From an uncultured Paraburkholderia sp. (lineage in GTDB: Bacteria; Pseudomonadota; Gammaproteobacteria; Burkholderiales; Burkholderiaceae), in the NCBI GenBank assembly GCA_937917025.1, contig CALFSF010000190.1, positions 1-8,243 of the forward strand: a stretch of DNA of 8,243 nucleotides, read 5' to 3'. The notes under the pieces were generated by a model. It ran no database searches and was not told the origin of the DNA. It saw only the letters and a list, made by a program, of their open reading frames with translations. Position numbers and translations under genes: made by a program. This document shows, one piece after another, positions 1 through 6,226 of this stretch. The number at the start of each line of letters is the position of its first letter. The stretch's first letter is position 1.

Positions 1-126
1 CGATTCGCCGTCGCGCTCGGGAATGGTATTTGCGCAACGGCGCGTACCGCGGGCGCAGCGTTCGCGGGTGGCGAGAAAGTCACGGTGACGGAAAAAATGG
101 CAGCGGACGGCGCAGCAGCAGCTTGA
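1..126 (+). CDS. C-terminal fragment of an unrecognised protein (partial, start outside window)
   Basis: Frame 1 is open from the first base to a TGA at 124-126 and gives 41 residues. They begin RFAVALGNG and end in an alanine-rich tail after a segment reading GGEKVTVTEKMAADG. The composition (Ala, Gly, Val, mixed charge) and mostly G/C third positions look like a real protein end, not a random frame. Frame 3 is also open here, but it is the arginine- and serine-rich upstream extension of the MipA-like gene, which looks like shadow translation. No family is recognisable from so short a tail. If real, the gene ends 71 bases before the MipA-like start and could be read on the same transcript. 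Confidence is limited because short open frames are common in GC-rich DNA. Confidence 0.4.
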   Translation, partial: RFAVALGNGICATARTAGAAFAGGEKVTVTEKMAADGAAAA

Positions 127-187
127 AAACGGTTGCTCTCGCACCGGCCCGCAAAGAACAACGCAGATTTCCCCCGGCAACGGGGAC

Positions 188-193
188 CGGAGG
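188..193 (+). promoter_or_regulatory. Shine-Dalgarno of the MipA/OmpV-family gene
   Basis: CGGAGG lies four bases before the ATG at 198. This decides the start. The frame is open back to 30, but the ATG at 30 has no comparable site and would bury the signal peptide behind 56 basic, low-complexity residues. Confidence 0.75.
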
Positions 194-197
194 CTTC

Positions 198-1082
198 ATG
201 TTGAATGGCAGCGCGTTACGCGATGACCGGATATGCCGCGCACTGAAACTGGCAGCAATGCTGTCGACGGTGATATCGACCACCACGATACCCATCGCCG
301 CGCGCGCACAGACGCCATCGCCGCTTGCCGAATGGCAATACTCAGTGGGGCTTCCGCTGGAAAAGCTCTATAACGCACCGATTCCCGAATGGCAGGCGCG
401 CCTGGGTGTCGGCGTGACGGTGCGTCCGCGCTACGACGGCGCCGCGAACTATCACGCGCTGGTCGGCCCGATGATCGACGTGCGCTACCGCGACCTGTTC
501 TTCCTCTCGACCGGCGAAGGGGTCGGCGTGAACCTCGTGCGCACCACGCACTGGCGCGCGGGTCTCGCGATTACCTACGACCTCGGCCGTCGCGCGGAAG
601 ACAACTCAGGCCATCTCGATGGCATGGGCAACATCAATCCCGCGCCCGAGGCCAAGCTCTTCGCGGAATACGCGGTATCGAAAGAATTCCCGCTTGTGAT
701 TCGCGCGGATGTCCGGCGCAACCTCGGCGGCTCGGACGGCTGGATCGGCGATCTCGGCGCCTATATGCCGTTGCCCGGCAGCTCCGAAAAATTCTTCTGG
801 TTCGCGGGCCCGAACCTGATCTTCGCCGATTCGCGCTATATGCAGACGTGGTATGGCGTCAGCAGCCTGCAGTCGGTGCGCTCCGGCTATCCGCAATACG
901 ACGCGAGCGCGGGGCTCAAATCGGTGGGCTTCGGTGTCAGCGCCATCTGGTTTTTCCAGAAGCACTGGTTCGTGACGGGCGACGCCGGCGTGCAGCAACT
1001 GGTCGGCGATGCGGCTCGCAGCCCGATAACCCGCAAGGCCACCAACGCCGTGTTCGATTTCTCGTTCAACTACCAGTTCTGA
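198..1082 (+). CDS. MipA/OmpV family outer-membrane protein
   Basis: A 294-residue outer-membrane beta-barrel protein of the MipA/OmpV family. MipA was described in E. coli as a scaffold for murein hydrolase MltA and the bifunctional penicillin-binding protein, and OmpV-like members are outer-membrane proteins; the exact role of this copy is unknown. Residues 1-37 form a signal peptide: basic N-region (RICRALK), hydrophobic core, and an ARA|QT cleavage site. The mature part starts with a short segment (WQYSVGLPLEKLY), followed by the family's conserved opening, a glycine-rich strand ending in VRPRYDG (about residues 70-81). Alternating aromatic/polar strands follow, and it ends in FDFSFNYQF, with the terminal Phe typical of barrel proteins inserted by the Bam machinery. 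The start at 198 is chosen for its Shine-Dalgarno and signal peptide. It stands alone, with a hairpin terminator after it. Family assignment is firm, function is not. Confidence 0.88.
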   Translation: MLNGSALRDDRICRALKLAAMLSTVISTTTIPIAARAQTPSPLAEWQYSVGLPLEKLYNAPIPEWQARLGVGVTVRPRYDGAANYHALVGPMIDVRYRDLFFLSTGEGVGVNLVRTTHWRAGLAITYDLGRRAEDNSGHLDGMGNINPAPEAKLFAEYAVSKEFPLVIRADVRRNLGGSDGWIGDLGAYMPLPGSSEKFFWFAGPNLIFADSRYMQTWYGVSSLQSVRSGYPQYDASAGLKSVGFGVSAIWFFQKHWFVTGDAGVQQLVGDAARSPITRKATNAVFDFSFNYQF

Positions 1083-1094
1083 CCATGCCCCCAC

Positions 1095-1125
1095 GCGCGA
1101 TCGCGGCATCCCGCGATCACGCTTT
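1095..1125 (+). terminator. Probable intrinsic terminator after the MipA-like gene
   Basis: An 8-bp perfect stem (GATCGCGG 1099-1106, loop CATC, CCGCGATC 1111-1118) is extended by three more pairs beyond one C/A mismatch and followed by TTT at 1123-1125. The hairpin starts 13 bases after the stop codon. The U-tract is short, so it may be a weak terminator or an mRNA 3'-end stabiliser. A second, smaller inverted repeat (CCGGGC/GCCCGG) follows at about 1134-1152. Confidence 0.55.
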
Positions 1126-1242
1126 CACGTTGCCCGGGCCGGTGCAGCCCGGTCCGGCGTCCTCGCGATTCTCCGATTTGCTCTACACTCTTCGACTTTC
1201 GACGGGCGGCTTTATGCGCGCCCGCACGGGTTTTCGTCCTGA

Positions 1243-1262
1243 TTTCCCGTATTTTCCCGTAT
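1243..1262 (+). repeat. Perfect tandem 10-bp repeat upstream of the MFS exporter gene
   Basis: TTTCCCGTAT occurs twice back to back (1243-1252 and 1253-1262), ending 28 bases before the ATG at 1291. The 10-bp period places both copies on nearly the same helix face. It could be a protein-binding site or a chance duplication. Confidence 0.6.
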
Positions 1263-1290
1263 CGAACCGCGATCTTCGAACCGACCGTTC

Positions 1291-2553
1291 ATGACACCCG
1301 AGCCCCCGACCCAGCCGCCCATCGAACCAAAACTCAGTCTGGCGCGCCATGCCAGTTTTCAACGGTTCTGGGGAGCGCGGGTCCTGTCGTCGATCTCGTT
1401 CCAGATGCTTGCCGTCGCGATCGGCTGGCACATCTACGCCATCACGCACAGCGCGTTTGCGCTCGGGCTCGTCGGGCTCGCGCAGTTCCTGCCGATGTTC
1501 GCGCTCACGCTCGTGGTGGGCCATGTTGCCGACCGTTACGACCGGCGGCGTATCGCGGCCGTCTGCCAGGCGCTCGAAGCGCTTGCCGCCGTTGTGTTCC
1601 TGGCCGGCACGCTCGGCGGCTGGCTGTCGGCACCGGTTATCTACGTGCTGGCGGCGCTCGTTGGCGCGATGCGGGCGTTCGAGTCGCCGTCGGTTTCCTC
1701 GCTGCTGCCTTCCGTCGTGCCGCGCGCCGAGTTGCCGCGCGCGACCGCCTGGTCCACCTCGGCGGGACAGGCTGCCCAGATTCTCGGGCCCGCGGCCGGC
1801 GGTCTGCTGTACGGCCTCGGCCCGAGTGCGGTGTATCTGGCCAGCGCCATCGCGTTCATCGCGGCCGCGACGCTCGTCTGGTCGATTCCGCTACGGACGA
1901 AGCCGGCCGCGCGCGCGCCGGTCACACTCGAATCGGTGTTCTCGGGTATCGCGTTCATCCGGCGTCAGCCAGTGATTCTCGGCGCGCTTTCGCTGGACCT
2001 GTTCGCGGTGCTGTTCGGCGGCGCGACGGCACTCCTGCCGATTTTCGCGCGCGACGTCCTGCAGACCGGTCCGCTGGGGCTGGGCCTGCTGCGCTCGGCT
2101 CCGGCCGTGGGCGCGCTCGCCGGCACGATCTGGCTCGCGCATTTTCCGCTGCGTAACCGTCCGGGTGTCGCGATGTTCGGCGGCGTGATCGCGTTCGGCG
2201 CGGCGACGATCGTCTTCGGCCTGTCGCACTCGTTCGTGCTTTCGCTGGTGTCGCTGGCCGTGCTGGGGGCGTCGGATGTGATCAGCGTGGTGGTGCGGCT
2301 CTCGCTCGTGCAACTGCGCACGCCCGATGAGATGCTCGGCCGCGTCAGCGCGGTCAACGCGCTTTTTATCGGCACGTCGAACCAGCTTGGTGAGTTCGAA
2401 TCGGGCGTGACGGCGGGCTGGTGGGGCGCGGTGCCGGCTGTTCTGGTGGGTGGTATGGCGACGATCGCGGTTGCACTGCTGTGGATACGTCTCTTCCCGG
2501 TGCTCGCGCAGACGGAAACGCTGGAGGAGCCGAACGGCGTGCGTGCGGCGTGA
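1291..2553 (+). CDS. MFS exporter, EntS/MFS_3 type
   Basis: A 420-residue inner-membrane secondary transporter of the major facilitator superfamily, in the branch that includes the enterobactin exporter EntS and many uncharacterised drug/siderophore exporters (MFS_3-like). A polar proline-rich N-terminus is followed by F-x-R-F-W-G-A-R (23-30). Then come about 12 hydrophobic segments, the motif-A-like loop GHVADRYDRRRI at 77-88 between helices 2 and 3, and a long GPAAGGLLYGLGP helix-5 region (166-178). The C-terminal half carries the branch-typical stretch ending FIGTSNQLGEFESG (359-372). Length is normal. The ATG at 1291 is the first possible start after an in-frame TGA at 1240-1242, but no clear Shine-Dalgarno precedes it. 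No iron-uptake or siderophore biosynthesis gene is adjacent, so the substrate is unknown; export rather than import is inferred from the family. Confidence 0.85.
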   Translation: MTPEPPTQPPIEPKLSLARHASFQRFWGARVLSSISFQMLAVAIGWHIYAITHSAFALGLVGLAQFLPMFALTLVVGHVADRYDRRRIAAVCQALEALAAVVFLAGTLGGWLSAPVIYVLAALVGAMRAFESPSVSSLLPSVVPRAELPRATAWSTSAGQAAQILGPAAGGLLYGLGPSAVYLASAIAFIAAATLVWSIPLRTKPAARAPVTLESVFSGIAFIRRQPVILGALSLDLFAVLFGGATALLPIFARDVLQTGPLGLGLLRSAPAVGALAGTIWLAHFPLRNRPGVAMFGGVIAFGAATIVFGLSHSFVLSLVSLAVLGASDVISVVVRLSLVQLRTPDEMLGRVSAVNALFIGTSNQLGEFESGVTAGWWGAVPAVLVGGMATIAVALLWIRLFPVLAQTETLEEPNGVRAA

Positions 2554-2609
2554 GAGCGGGTTGGATTTGCCGGACGGCCTGCTACGGGCGACTGATCTTG
2601 AATGTTGTG

Positions 2610-2637
2610 TTGCGCTGCGACATCATAGGGTTATAAT
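2610..2637 (+). promoter_or_regulatory. Sigma-70-type promoter of the 45-aa gene
   Basis: A perfect TATAAT at 2632-2637 is preceded, with a 16-bp spacer, by TTGCGC at 2610-2615 (three of six consensus bases). The surrounding AT-rich patch stands out from the GC-rich background. Transcription would begin near 2644, about 40 bases before the ATG at 2683. Confidence 0.65.
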
Positions 2638-2669
2638 AAGGGTAATTACCTAGGTATTCACCCTTATTC
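2634..2669. promoter_or_regulatory. 36-bp imperfect palindrome over the promoter and start-site region (candidate operator)
   Basis: The two 18-base arms match at 15 of 18 positions around the palindromic centre ACCTAGGT (2648-2655). The outer halves AATAAGGGT (2635-2643) and ACCCTTATT (2660-2668) pair perfectly. The palindrome overlaps the end of the TATAAT box and the predicted start site, where a repressor would block RNA polymerase. Most of the left arm lies upstream of the predicted start site, so DNA binding is more likely than an RNA hairpin. No regulator is identified in the window. Confidence 0.55.
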
Positions 2670-2682
2670 ATCGGAGCCCACC

Positions 2683-2820
2683 ATGAGCAATGCCACTATC
2701 GCCGTCGCCACCGCCAATACCAGCTGGTTCGCGCGCCTGCGCGCACTGGTCGTCGAAGCGCTGAACATCCATCTGCAAACGTGCGAAATCATCGCTGAAG
2801 CGCATCGCCGCCCTCGGTGA
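2683..2820 (+). CDS. Small 45-residue protein, unrecognised
   Basis: An ATG at 2683 preceded by GGAG (2673-2676, six-base spacing) opens a 45-codon frame ending in TGA at 2818-2820. The N-terminal 14 residues are small and polar (Ala, Thr, Asn, Ser). From Trp15 the protein looks like a single amphipathic helix, with W-F-A-R-L-R-A-L followed by an acidic and hydrophobic stretch containing one Cys (34) and a basic end, HRRPR. There is no signal peptide and no convincing membrane segment. The W-x-x-R-x-R-x-x pattern loosely recalls short DUF1127-type proteins, but I would not assign it. It has its own consensus -10 box, a palindromic candidate operator and a strong terminator, so the transcription unit is better supported than the protein's identity. 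It could instead be an RNA with a dispensable reading frame. Confidence 0.68.
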   Translation: MSNATIAVATANTSWFARLRALVVEALNIHLQTCEIIAEAHRRPR

Positions 2821-2828
2821 GCGCCGCT

Positions 2829-2876
2829 GACAGCAAGCGCTGCGCGTTCCGCGCTTGCTGTCTGGTCGTCTTTCCT
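2829..2876 (+). terminator. Strong intrinsic terminator after the 45-aa gene
   Basis: A perfect 12-bp stem (GACAGCAAGCGC at 2829-2840 with its complement at 2851-2862) has a 10-base loop and is followed by a T-rich stretch (GTCTTTCCTT, 2868-2877). It starts eight bases after the stop codon. The minus-strand side has no T-tract, so it works rightward. Confidence 0.8.
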
Positions 2877-3001
2877 TATACGTCTTCCCGTGTATTTCGC
2901 AGCTATCTCAGTTGCAATTCCTGCCGTGCCGATACGCCTGCGTTTCGCGGCGTGATCCGTCCACTACGGTCGAGCCATAACGCCGGTCCCTCTGGCGTCG
3001 A

Positions 3002-3355
3002 TCAGGCCGTTCTTTCGTTTTTCCCCGTTTCATCGAACAGTGCCGATAGTCCTTCGCTGACTGCGGCGACGTTTTGCGGCCGCACGACACGCGCAACTTC
3101 GACCCCGTCACGCAGAAAAACCAGCGTGGGCCAGAGCTTGACCTTGAATGAGCGGCCGAGCGCCCGCCCGGGACCGTCCTCGATCTTCAGATGACGCACA
3201 CCGGCACGCTGCTCCAGCGCCTGCCCGATAGACGACTGCGCGCCCTGGCAGTAGCCGCACCAGTCGGTGCCGAACTCGACGACGGCTGCGCCGCTCAACG
3301 CGTCGACTTCAGCGCGGGTGGGGGCATTCGGTGAATAAGCGGTGGGTTTGGCCAT
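3002..3355 (-). CDS. Thioredoxin-like protein with CGYC active site
   Basis: A 117-residue cytoplasmic thioredoxin-fold protein without signal peptide. It shows VVEFGTDWCGYCQGAQ (about 25-40) with redox cysteines 33 and 36, the helix-3 region, and the cis-proline in KLWPTLVFL (Pro76), followed by the final strand and helix (RPQNVAAVSEGLSALF). Classical thioredoxin has CGPC, so the Tyr at the third position should alter redox potential and partner choice. The ATG at 3355 (reverse strand) is chosen because GGGAG sits five bases upstream and the fold begins soon after; the longer frame toward 3574 overlaps the lysR end and is not protein-like. It lies 70 bases downstream of lysR on the same strand, and no terminator is visible between them, so co-transcription is possible. 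The likely role is thiol-disulfide reduction of an unknown partner. Confidence 0.85.
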   Translation of the reverse strand: MAKPTAYSPNAPTRAEVDALSGAAVVEFGTDWCGYCQGAQSSIGQALEQRAGVRHLKIEDGPGRALGRSFKVKLWPTLVFLRDGVEVARVVRPQNVAAVSEGLSALFDETGKNERTA

Positions 3356-3425
3356 TGTTGCTCCCGGAATGGTTGGGCTTCGTGTCAGGTTCAATCTAAC
3401 GCAAATCGCCGCGCGCTTCAGATCG

Positions 3426-4346
3426 TCATCGTGTGCGCGGGCGGCCGCCGTCCTGCCGCAACGTTTCCACGACCAGTCCTCTGAACCATCGATGCCCCGC
3501 ATCGTTGTGATGGCGCGCGTGCCAGAACTGCTGCACCGTGAGGTCCGGCAGGTCGACGGGCAGTGGAAAGACATCGACGTCCGCGAGACGCGCGAAGAGT
3601 TGCGCGAGTTCGTCCGGCACCGCCGCGATGAAATCCGACGTGGCGACGAGACTCGGCACGGCGAGCAGAAACGGCACGTCGACGCCCACCTTCAGCCGCG
3701 CGCCATGCCGTCGCAATTCCTTTTCCAGCAATTGATTCGTAAGCGCCAGGGTGCCCGCGACCACGTGCTTTCTCGCGATGAATTCGTCGAGCGTCATGCG
3801 CACTTTCCTGCGCGTCGCACCGCCCTTGATGATGCCAACCAGCGAGCGGTGAAAAAGCGGCTGCTGGTGAAGGTTCTCGCCGACCTTGCCGAGATACCCG
3901 ATCGCGAGATCGAGTTCGCCGTCCTGAAGCGCGCCCGCGAGTTCCGTCGACGGAAACTGGATCGGCTTGAGCGACGCCAGCGGCGCGCGCTCGCGCAGCG
4001 CGGCAAGCAGTTGCGGAAGAATCACGATCACGCCCATGTCGCTCAGGCAGACGGAAAACGTACGCGTCGTGGTCGCGGCATCGAACGATTTCGCGCTCCA
4101 GATTTCCTGCTGCACGAGCGCAAGCACGTTCGCGACACCTTCGACGAGACGCTCTCCCACGGGCGTCGGCGCCATCACCGGACCCGCGCGGACGAACAGA
4201 TCGTCCTGAAACAGTGTCCGTAGTTTCCCCAGTGCGTGGCTGACAGCGGGTTGGGTCAGGCCGAGGCGGTCGGCGGCGCGAGAGACGCTCCGCTCGTCGT
4301 TGAGCGCCTGCAGGACGTAAAGAAAGTTCAGGTCGGGTGGCTGCAT
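3426..4346 (-). CDS. LysR-family transcriptional regulator, NahR/LinR/PcpR branch
   Basis: A 306-residue regulator of normal LysR length. Residues 1-60 are the winged helix-turn-helix: MQPPDLNFLYVLQAL, then a helix-turn-helix at about 19-39 (SVSRAADRLGLTQPAVSHAL). The effector domain starts with TFSVCLSDMGVIVILPQLL (96-114) and carries stretches typical of the aromatic-responsive NahR/DntR/LinR/PcpR branch: GELDLAIGYLG (143-153), HQQPLFHRSLVGI, KHVVAGT (193-199), VPFLLAVPSLVATSDFIAAVP and FWHARHHNDAGHRW (274-287). The start is certain because an in-frame TAA (4347-4349 on the plus strand) sits immediately before the ATG; no good Shine-Dalgarno is visible. It is divergent from the hydroxylase gene across 107 bases, the classical arrangement for a LysR activator of a neighbouring catabolic operon. 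The inducer is probably an aromatic acid or phenol; identity unknown. Confidence 0.9.
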   Translation of the reverse strand: MQPPDLNFLYVLQALNDERSVSRAADRLGLTQPAVSHALGKLRTLFQDDLFVRAGPVMAPTPVGERLVEGVANVLALVQQEIWSAKSFDAATTTRTFSVCLSDMGVIVILPQLLAALRERAPLASLKPIQFPSTELAGALQDGELDLAIGYLGKVGENLHQQPLFHRSLVGIIKGGATRRKVRMTLDEFIARKHVVAGTLALTNQLLEKELRRHGARLKVGVDVPFLLAVPSLVATSDFIAAVPDELAQLFARLADVDVFPLPVDLPDLTVQQFWHARHHNDAGHRWFRGLVVETLRQDGGRPRTR

Positions 4347-4453
4347 TTATGCACCAGATTCATTATGGGTATGAAAGTCATTGTATAGATTTATACGCGT
4401 CCAGCGATTAACTTCGCAACCACGGTTGAAAAAGAACGGTTCAGGAGACAGCA
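4347..4453. promoter_or_regulatory. Divergent lysR/hydroxylase control region with several dyads
   Basis: This AT-rich 107-base stretch separates the two start codons. It contains ATG-N9-CAT at 4349-4363, which fits the LysR T-N11-A rule, an overlapping TTCAT-N7-ATGAA at 4359-4375, ATGA-N3-TCAT at 4371-4381 and GTATA-N4-TATAC at 4383-4396. Together they resemble a recognition site plus an activation site of a LysR tetramer, though which dyad is bound cannot be told. A possible leftward lysR promoter is TTGCGA (minus strand, 4414-4419) with an 18-base spacer to TATAAA (4390-4395), which overlaps the last dyad and would allow autorepression. I see no convincing consensus promoter for the rightward operon, consistent with activator dependence. 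Confidence 0.6.
4443..4448 (+). promoter_or_regulatory. Shine-Dalgarno of the FAD hydroxylase gene
   Basis: AGGAGA lies five bases before the GTG at 4454 and eight before a second in-frame GTG at 4457. There is no ATG nearby, so a GTG start is implied, and the site cannot choose between the two tandem GTG codons. Confidence 0.75.
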
Positions 4454-6163
4454 GTGGTGGATTGCGACGTAATCATCGTGGGCGGCGGCCCGGTTGGATT
4501 GTTTCTCGCGGCCGAGCTGGGCCAGCGCGGCATCAGCGCGGAAGTGTTCGACGCGAAGGCCGGCACGAGCACACACCCGGCGGCCAACGCGAACAGCGCC
4601 CGCACGATGGAACATTTTCGCCGTATCGGCATTGCTTCGAAGGTGCGCGCGCTGGGTCTGCCCGCCGGTTACGCGACGGATGTTGCGTACTTCACGTCGA
4701 TTGCGGGCCACGAACTCGCGCGCCTGCATCAGCCCGCTTCACGGGATGCCGTCGAATGGGCAAAGGCCCATGCGTTCACGTGGGCCACGCCCGAGCCGCC
4801 GCATCGCTGCTCGCAACTGTACGTCGAACCCGTTCTGCTCGAAGCGGCGCGCAGCCACGCACAGTGTCACGTGCATTTCAACGCACGGGTGGTCGCGTTC
4901 TCGCAAGGCGAGGAGTCGGTCAGCGCGACGGTCGAATTCGACGCGACCGCGGATCGTCCCGGGGAAACACGCACCGTGACCGCGCGCTATCTGATCGGCT
5001 GCGACGGGCCGCGCAGCTTCGTGCGCAAATCGCTCGGCCTGCGCTACGCGGGCGTCTCCGGCGAGAAGCGCGAATTCATGGGCGGGCAGATGGACGCCGT
5101 CTACTTCTACGCGCCCGATATCTATCGCGTGAGTCCGCATGCACCCGCATGGCAATACTGGACGTTCAGCGCGAAACAGCGCGCGCTCATCATCGCCGTG
5201 GACGGCAAGGGTCATTTCATCATGAACGTGCAGATGCGCGACGATGAACGGCCCGACGACGACAGCGTCCGGCATCGCATCGCCGAGGCGATCGGCGCGG
5301 ACATTCCGTTCGAACTGAAGAGCAGCTCGACGTGGACCGCAGGCTTCACGCTCGTCGCTGACCGCTTCGCTTCAGGGCGCGTGTTTCTCGCAGGCGACGC
5401 AGCACATCTTTTCACGCCCACGGGCGGCCTTGGCTATAACACCGGCATCGAAGACGCCGCGAATCTCGCGTGGAAGCTCGAAGCGATGGTGAAGGGCCTT
5501 GCGGGTCCCGCACTGGGCGCGAGTTACGAAGCCGAGCGCAGGCCCGCCGCGTTGCGCAACACCGCGTTCGCGCGGGGCTTTGCCGACAGCATCGGCCACG
5601 TCCAGGTGCCGCCCGAAGCGCACATGCCGGGCCCGGCGGGCGATGCCGCGCGTGAAGCCGTCGGCGACTATCTGGCGTTTCATGCGACGGCCGAATTCGT
5701 GATTCCGGGCGTCCATCTCGGCACGCGTTACGAGCACTCGCCGCTCGTCGAAACGGAAGCCGGCCCCGCCGCGCCCGACGGCGCGAACCTGTACGTGCCG
5801 TGCGCGCGCGCGGGTCATCGCGCGCCGCATGCATGGCTCGAAGACGGCCGCTCGCTGTACGACCGCTTCGGCCCGGGCTTCACGCTGCTGTGCACGGATC
5901 ACGAAGGCATCGGGACGTGCCACGACGCGGCGTTGCATCGCGCGGCCTCGGTGCTGCCGCAACTGGCGATCGTGCATGTCGACGAACCGGCGGTCGCGGC
6001 GCTGTACAAGGCGGCGTTCGTGCTGATCCGTCCGGACCAGCACGTCGCCTGGCGCGGCGACGCGCTGGGCGACGCATTCGAAGCCGCCGCGCGACGCGCG
6101 ATGGGGCACGCGAACGTCGGCATCGATTCCGCCTTGGAACCCGTATGTCCCGCGCCGGCATGA
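4454..6163 (+). CDS. FAD-dependent aromatic hydroxylase (class A flavoprotein monooxygenase)
   Basis: A 569-residue cytoplasmic NAD(P)H- and FAD-dependent monooxygenase of the phenol hydroxylase-like group (as in MhpA, PcpB, TfdB, HbpA), which adds one oxygen atom to an activated aromatic ring. The N-terminal Rossmann fold reads DVIIVGGGPVGLFLAAELG (5-23), with an acidic Asp33 after the second strand. The DG motif is YLIGCDGPRSFVRKSLG (179-195) and the GD motif is VFLAGDAAHLFTPTGGLGYN (310-329), followed by the IEDAANLAWKL helix. Residues from about 440 form the thioredoxin-like C-terminal domain, ending with VLIRPDQHVAWRGD (523-536), the family's hallmark. Length fits the 550-600 residue members and exceeds the ~400-residue p-hydroxybenzoate type. 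It is the first gene of the rightward series and divergent from the LysR gene. The start is one of two tandem GTG codons. The substrate is probably a phenol or hydroxylated arylcarboxylate but is not decided by sequence. Confidence 0.9.
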   Translation: MVDCDVIIVGGGPVGLFLAAELGQRGISAEVFDAKAGTSTHPAANANSARTMEHFRRIGIASKVRALGLPAGYATDVAYFTSIAGHELARLHQPASRDAVEWAKAHAFTWATPEPPHRCSQLYVEPVLLEAARSHAQCHVHFNARVVAFSQGEESVSATVEFDATADRPGETRTVTARYLIGCDGPRSFVRKSLGLRYAGVSGEKREFMGGQMDAVYFYAPDIYRVSPHAPAWQYWTFSAKQRALIIAVDGKGHFIMNVQMRDDERPDDDSVRHRIAEAIGADIPFELKSSSTWTAGFTLVADRFASGRVFLAGDAAHLFTPTGGLGYNTGIEDAANLAWKLEAMVKGLAGPALGASYEAERRPAALRNTAFARGFADSIGHVQVPPEAHMPGPAGDAAREAVGDYLAFHATAEFVIPGVHLGTRYEHSPLVETEAGPAAPDGANLYVPCARAGHRAPHAWLEDGRSLYDRFGPGFTLLCTDHEGIGTCHDAALHRAASVLPQLAIVHVDEPAVAALYKAAFVLIRPDQHVAWRGDALGDAFEAAARRAMGHANVGIDSALEPVCPAPA

Positions 6164-6178
6164 ATGCAGTGTTGAACG

Positions 6179-6226
6179 CGTTCACCGATGTGAACGACAT
6201 CGAGGCCGGCAACGGCCTTCCACGAT
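6179..6226 (+). repeat. Cluster of inverted repeats between hydroxylase and transporter genes
   Basis: Just after the hydroxylase stop lie CGTTCAC-CGAT-GTGAACG (6179-6196), an overlapping and mutually exclusive CGATGT-N5-ACATCG (6186-6202), and AGGCCG-GCAA-CGGCCT (6203-6218), a stem closed by a GNRA-type tetraloop and flanked by ATCG/CGAT (6199-6202, 6223-6226). No run of T follows, so these are not ordinary terminators. They may be RNA hairpins that affect stability of the upstream message or partial read-through into the transporter gene. The rest of the 113-base gap holds a small TTCGC/GCGAA repeat (6241-6256) and the transporter's ribosome binding site. Confidence 0.45.

Noticed and set aside
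30..197. Upstream extension of the MipA-like frame to an ATG at 30
   Set aside because: The 56 extra residues are Arg/Ser/Gly-rich without protein character, would precede the signal peptide, and a good Shine-Dalgarno sits in front of the ATG at 198.
1179..1189. TACACT as a -10 box for the MFS exporter
   Set aside because: No acceptable -35 element lies 16-18 bases upstream, so the promoter cannot be supported.
2817..3194. 125-codon plus-strand frame after the 45-aa gene
   Set aside because: It runs through the strong terminator hairpin and over the antisense of the thioredoxin-like gene, is Ser/Arg-rich, and has no ribosome binding site.
3356..3574. 73-residue N-terminal extension of the thioredoxin-like protein
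   Set aside because: It would overlap the lysR 3' end, is Cys/Ser/Arg-rich without fold character, and a proper Shine-Dalgarno precedes the ATG at 3355.
3342..4223. 293-codon plus-strand frame
   Set aside because: It lies antisense to the lysR gene and is Arg/His-rich as expected from the complement of GC-rich coding DNA; the LysR protein is unmistakable.
5372..6109. 245-codon minus-strand frame within the hydroxylase gene
   Set aside because: It is an Arg-rich antisense shadow of a complete, motif-bearing flavoprotein gene.
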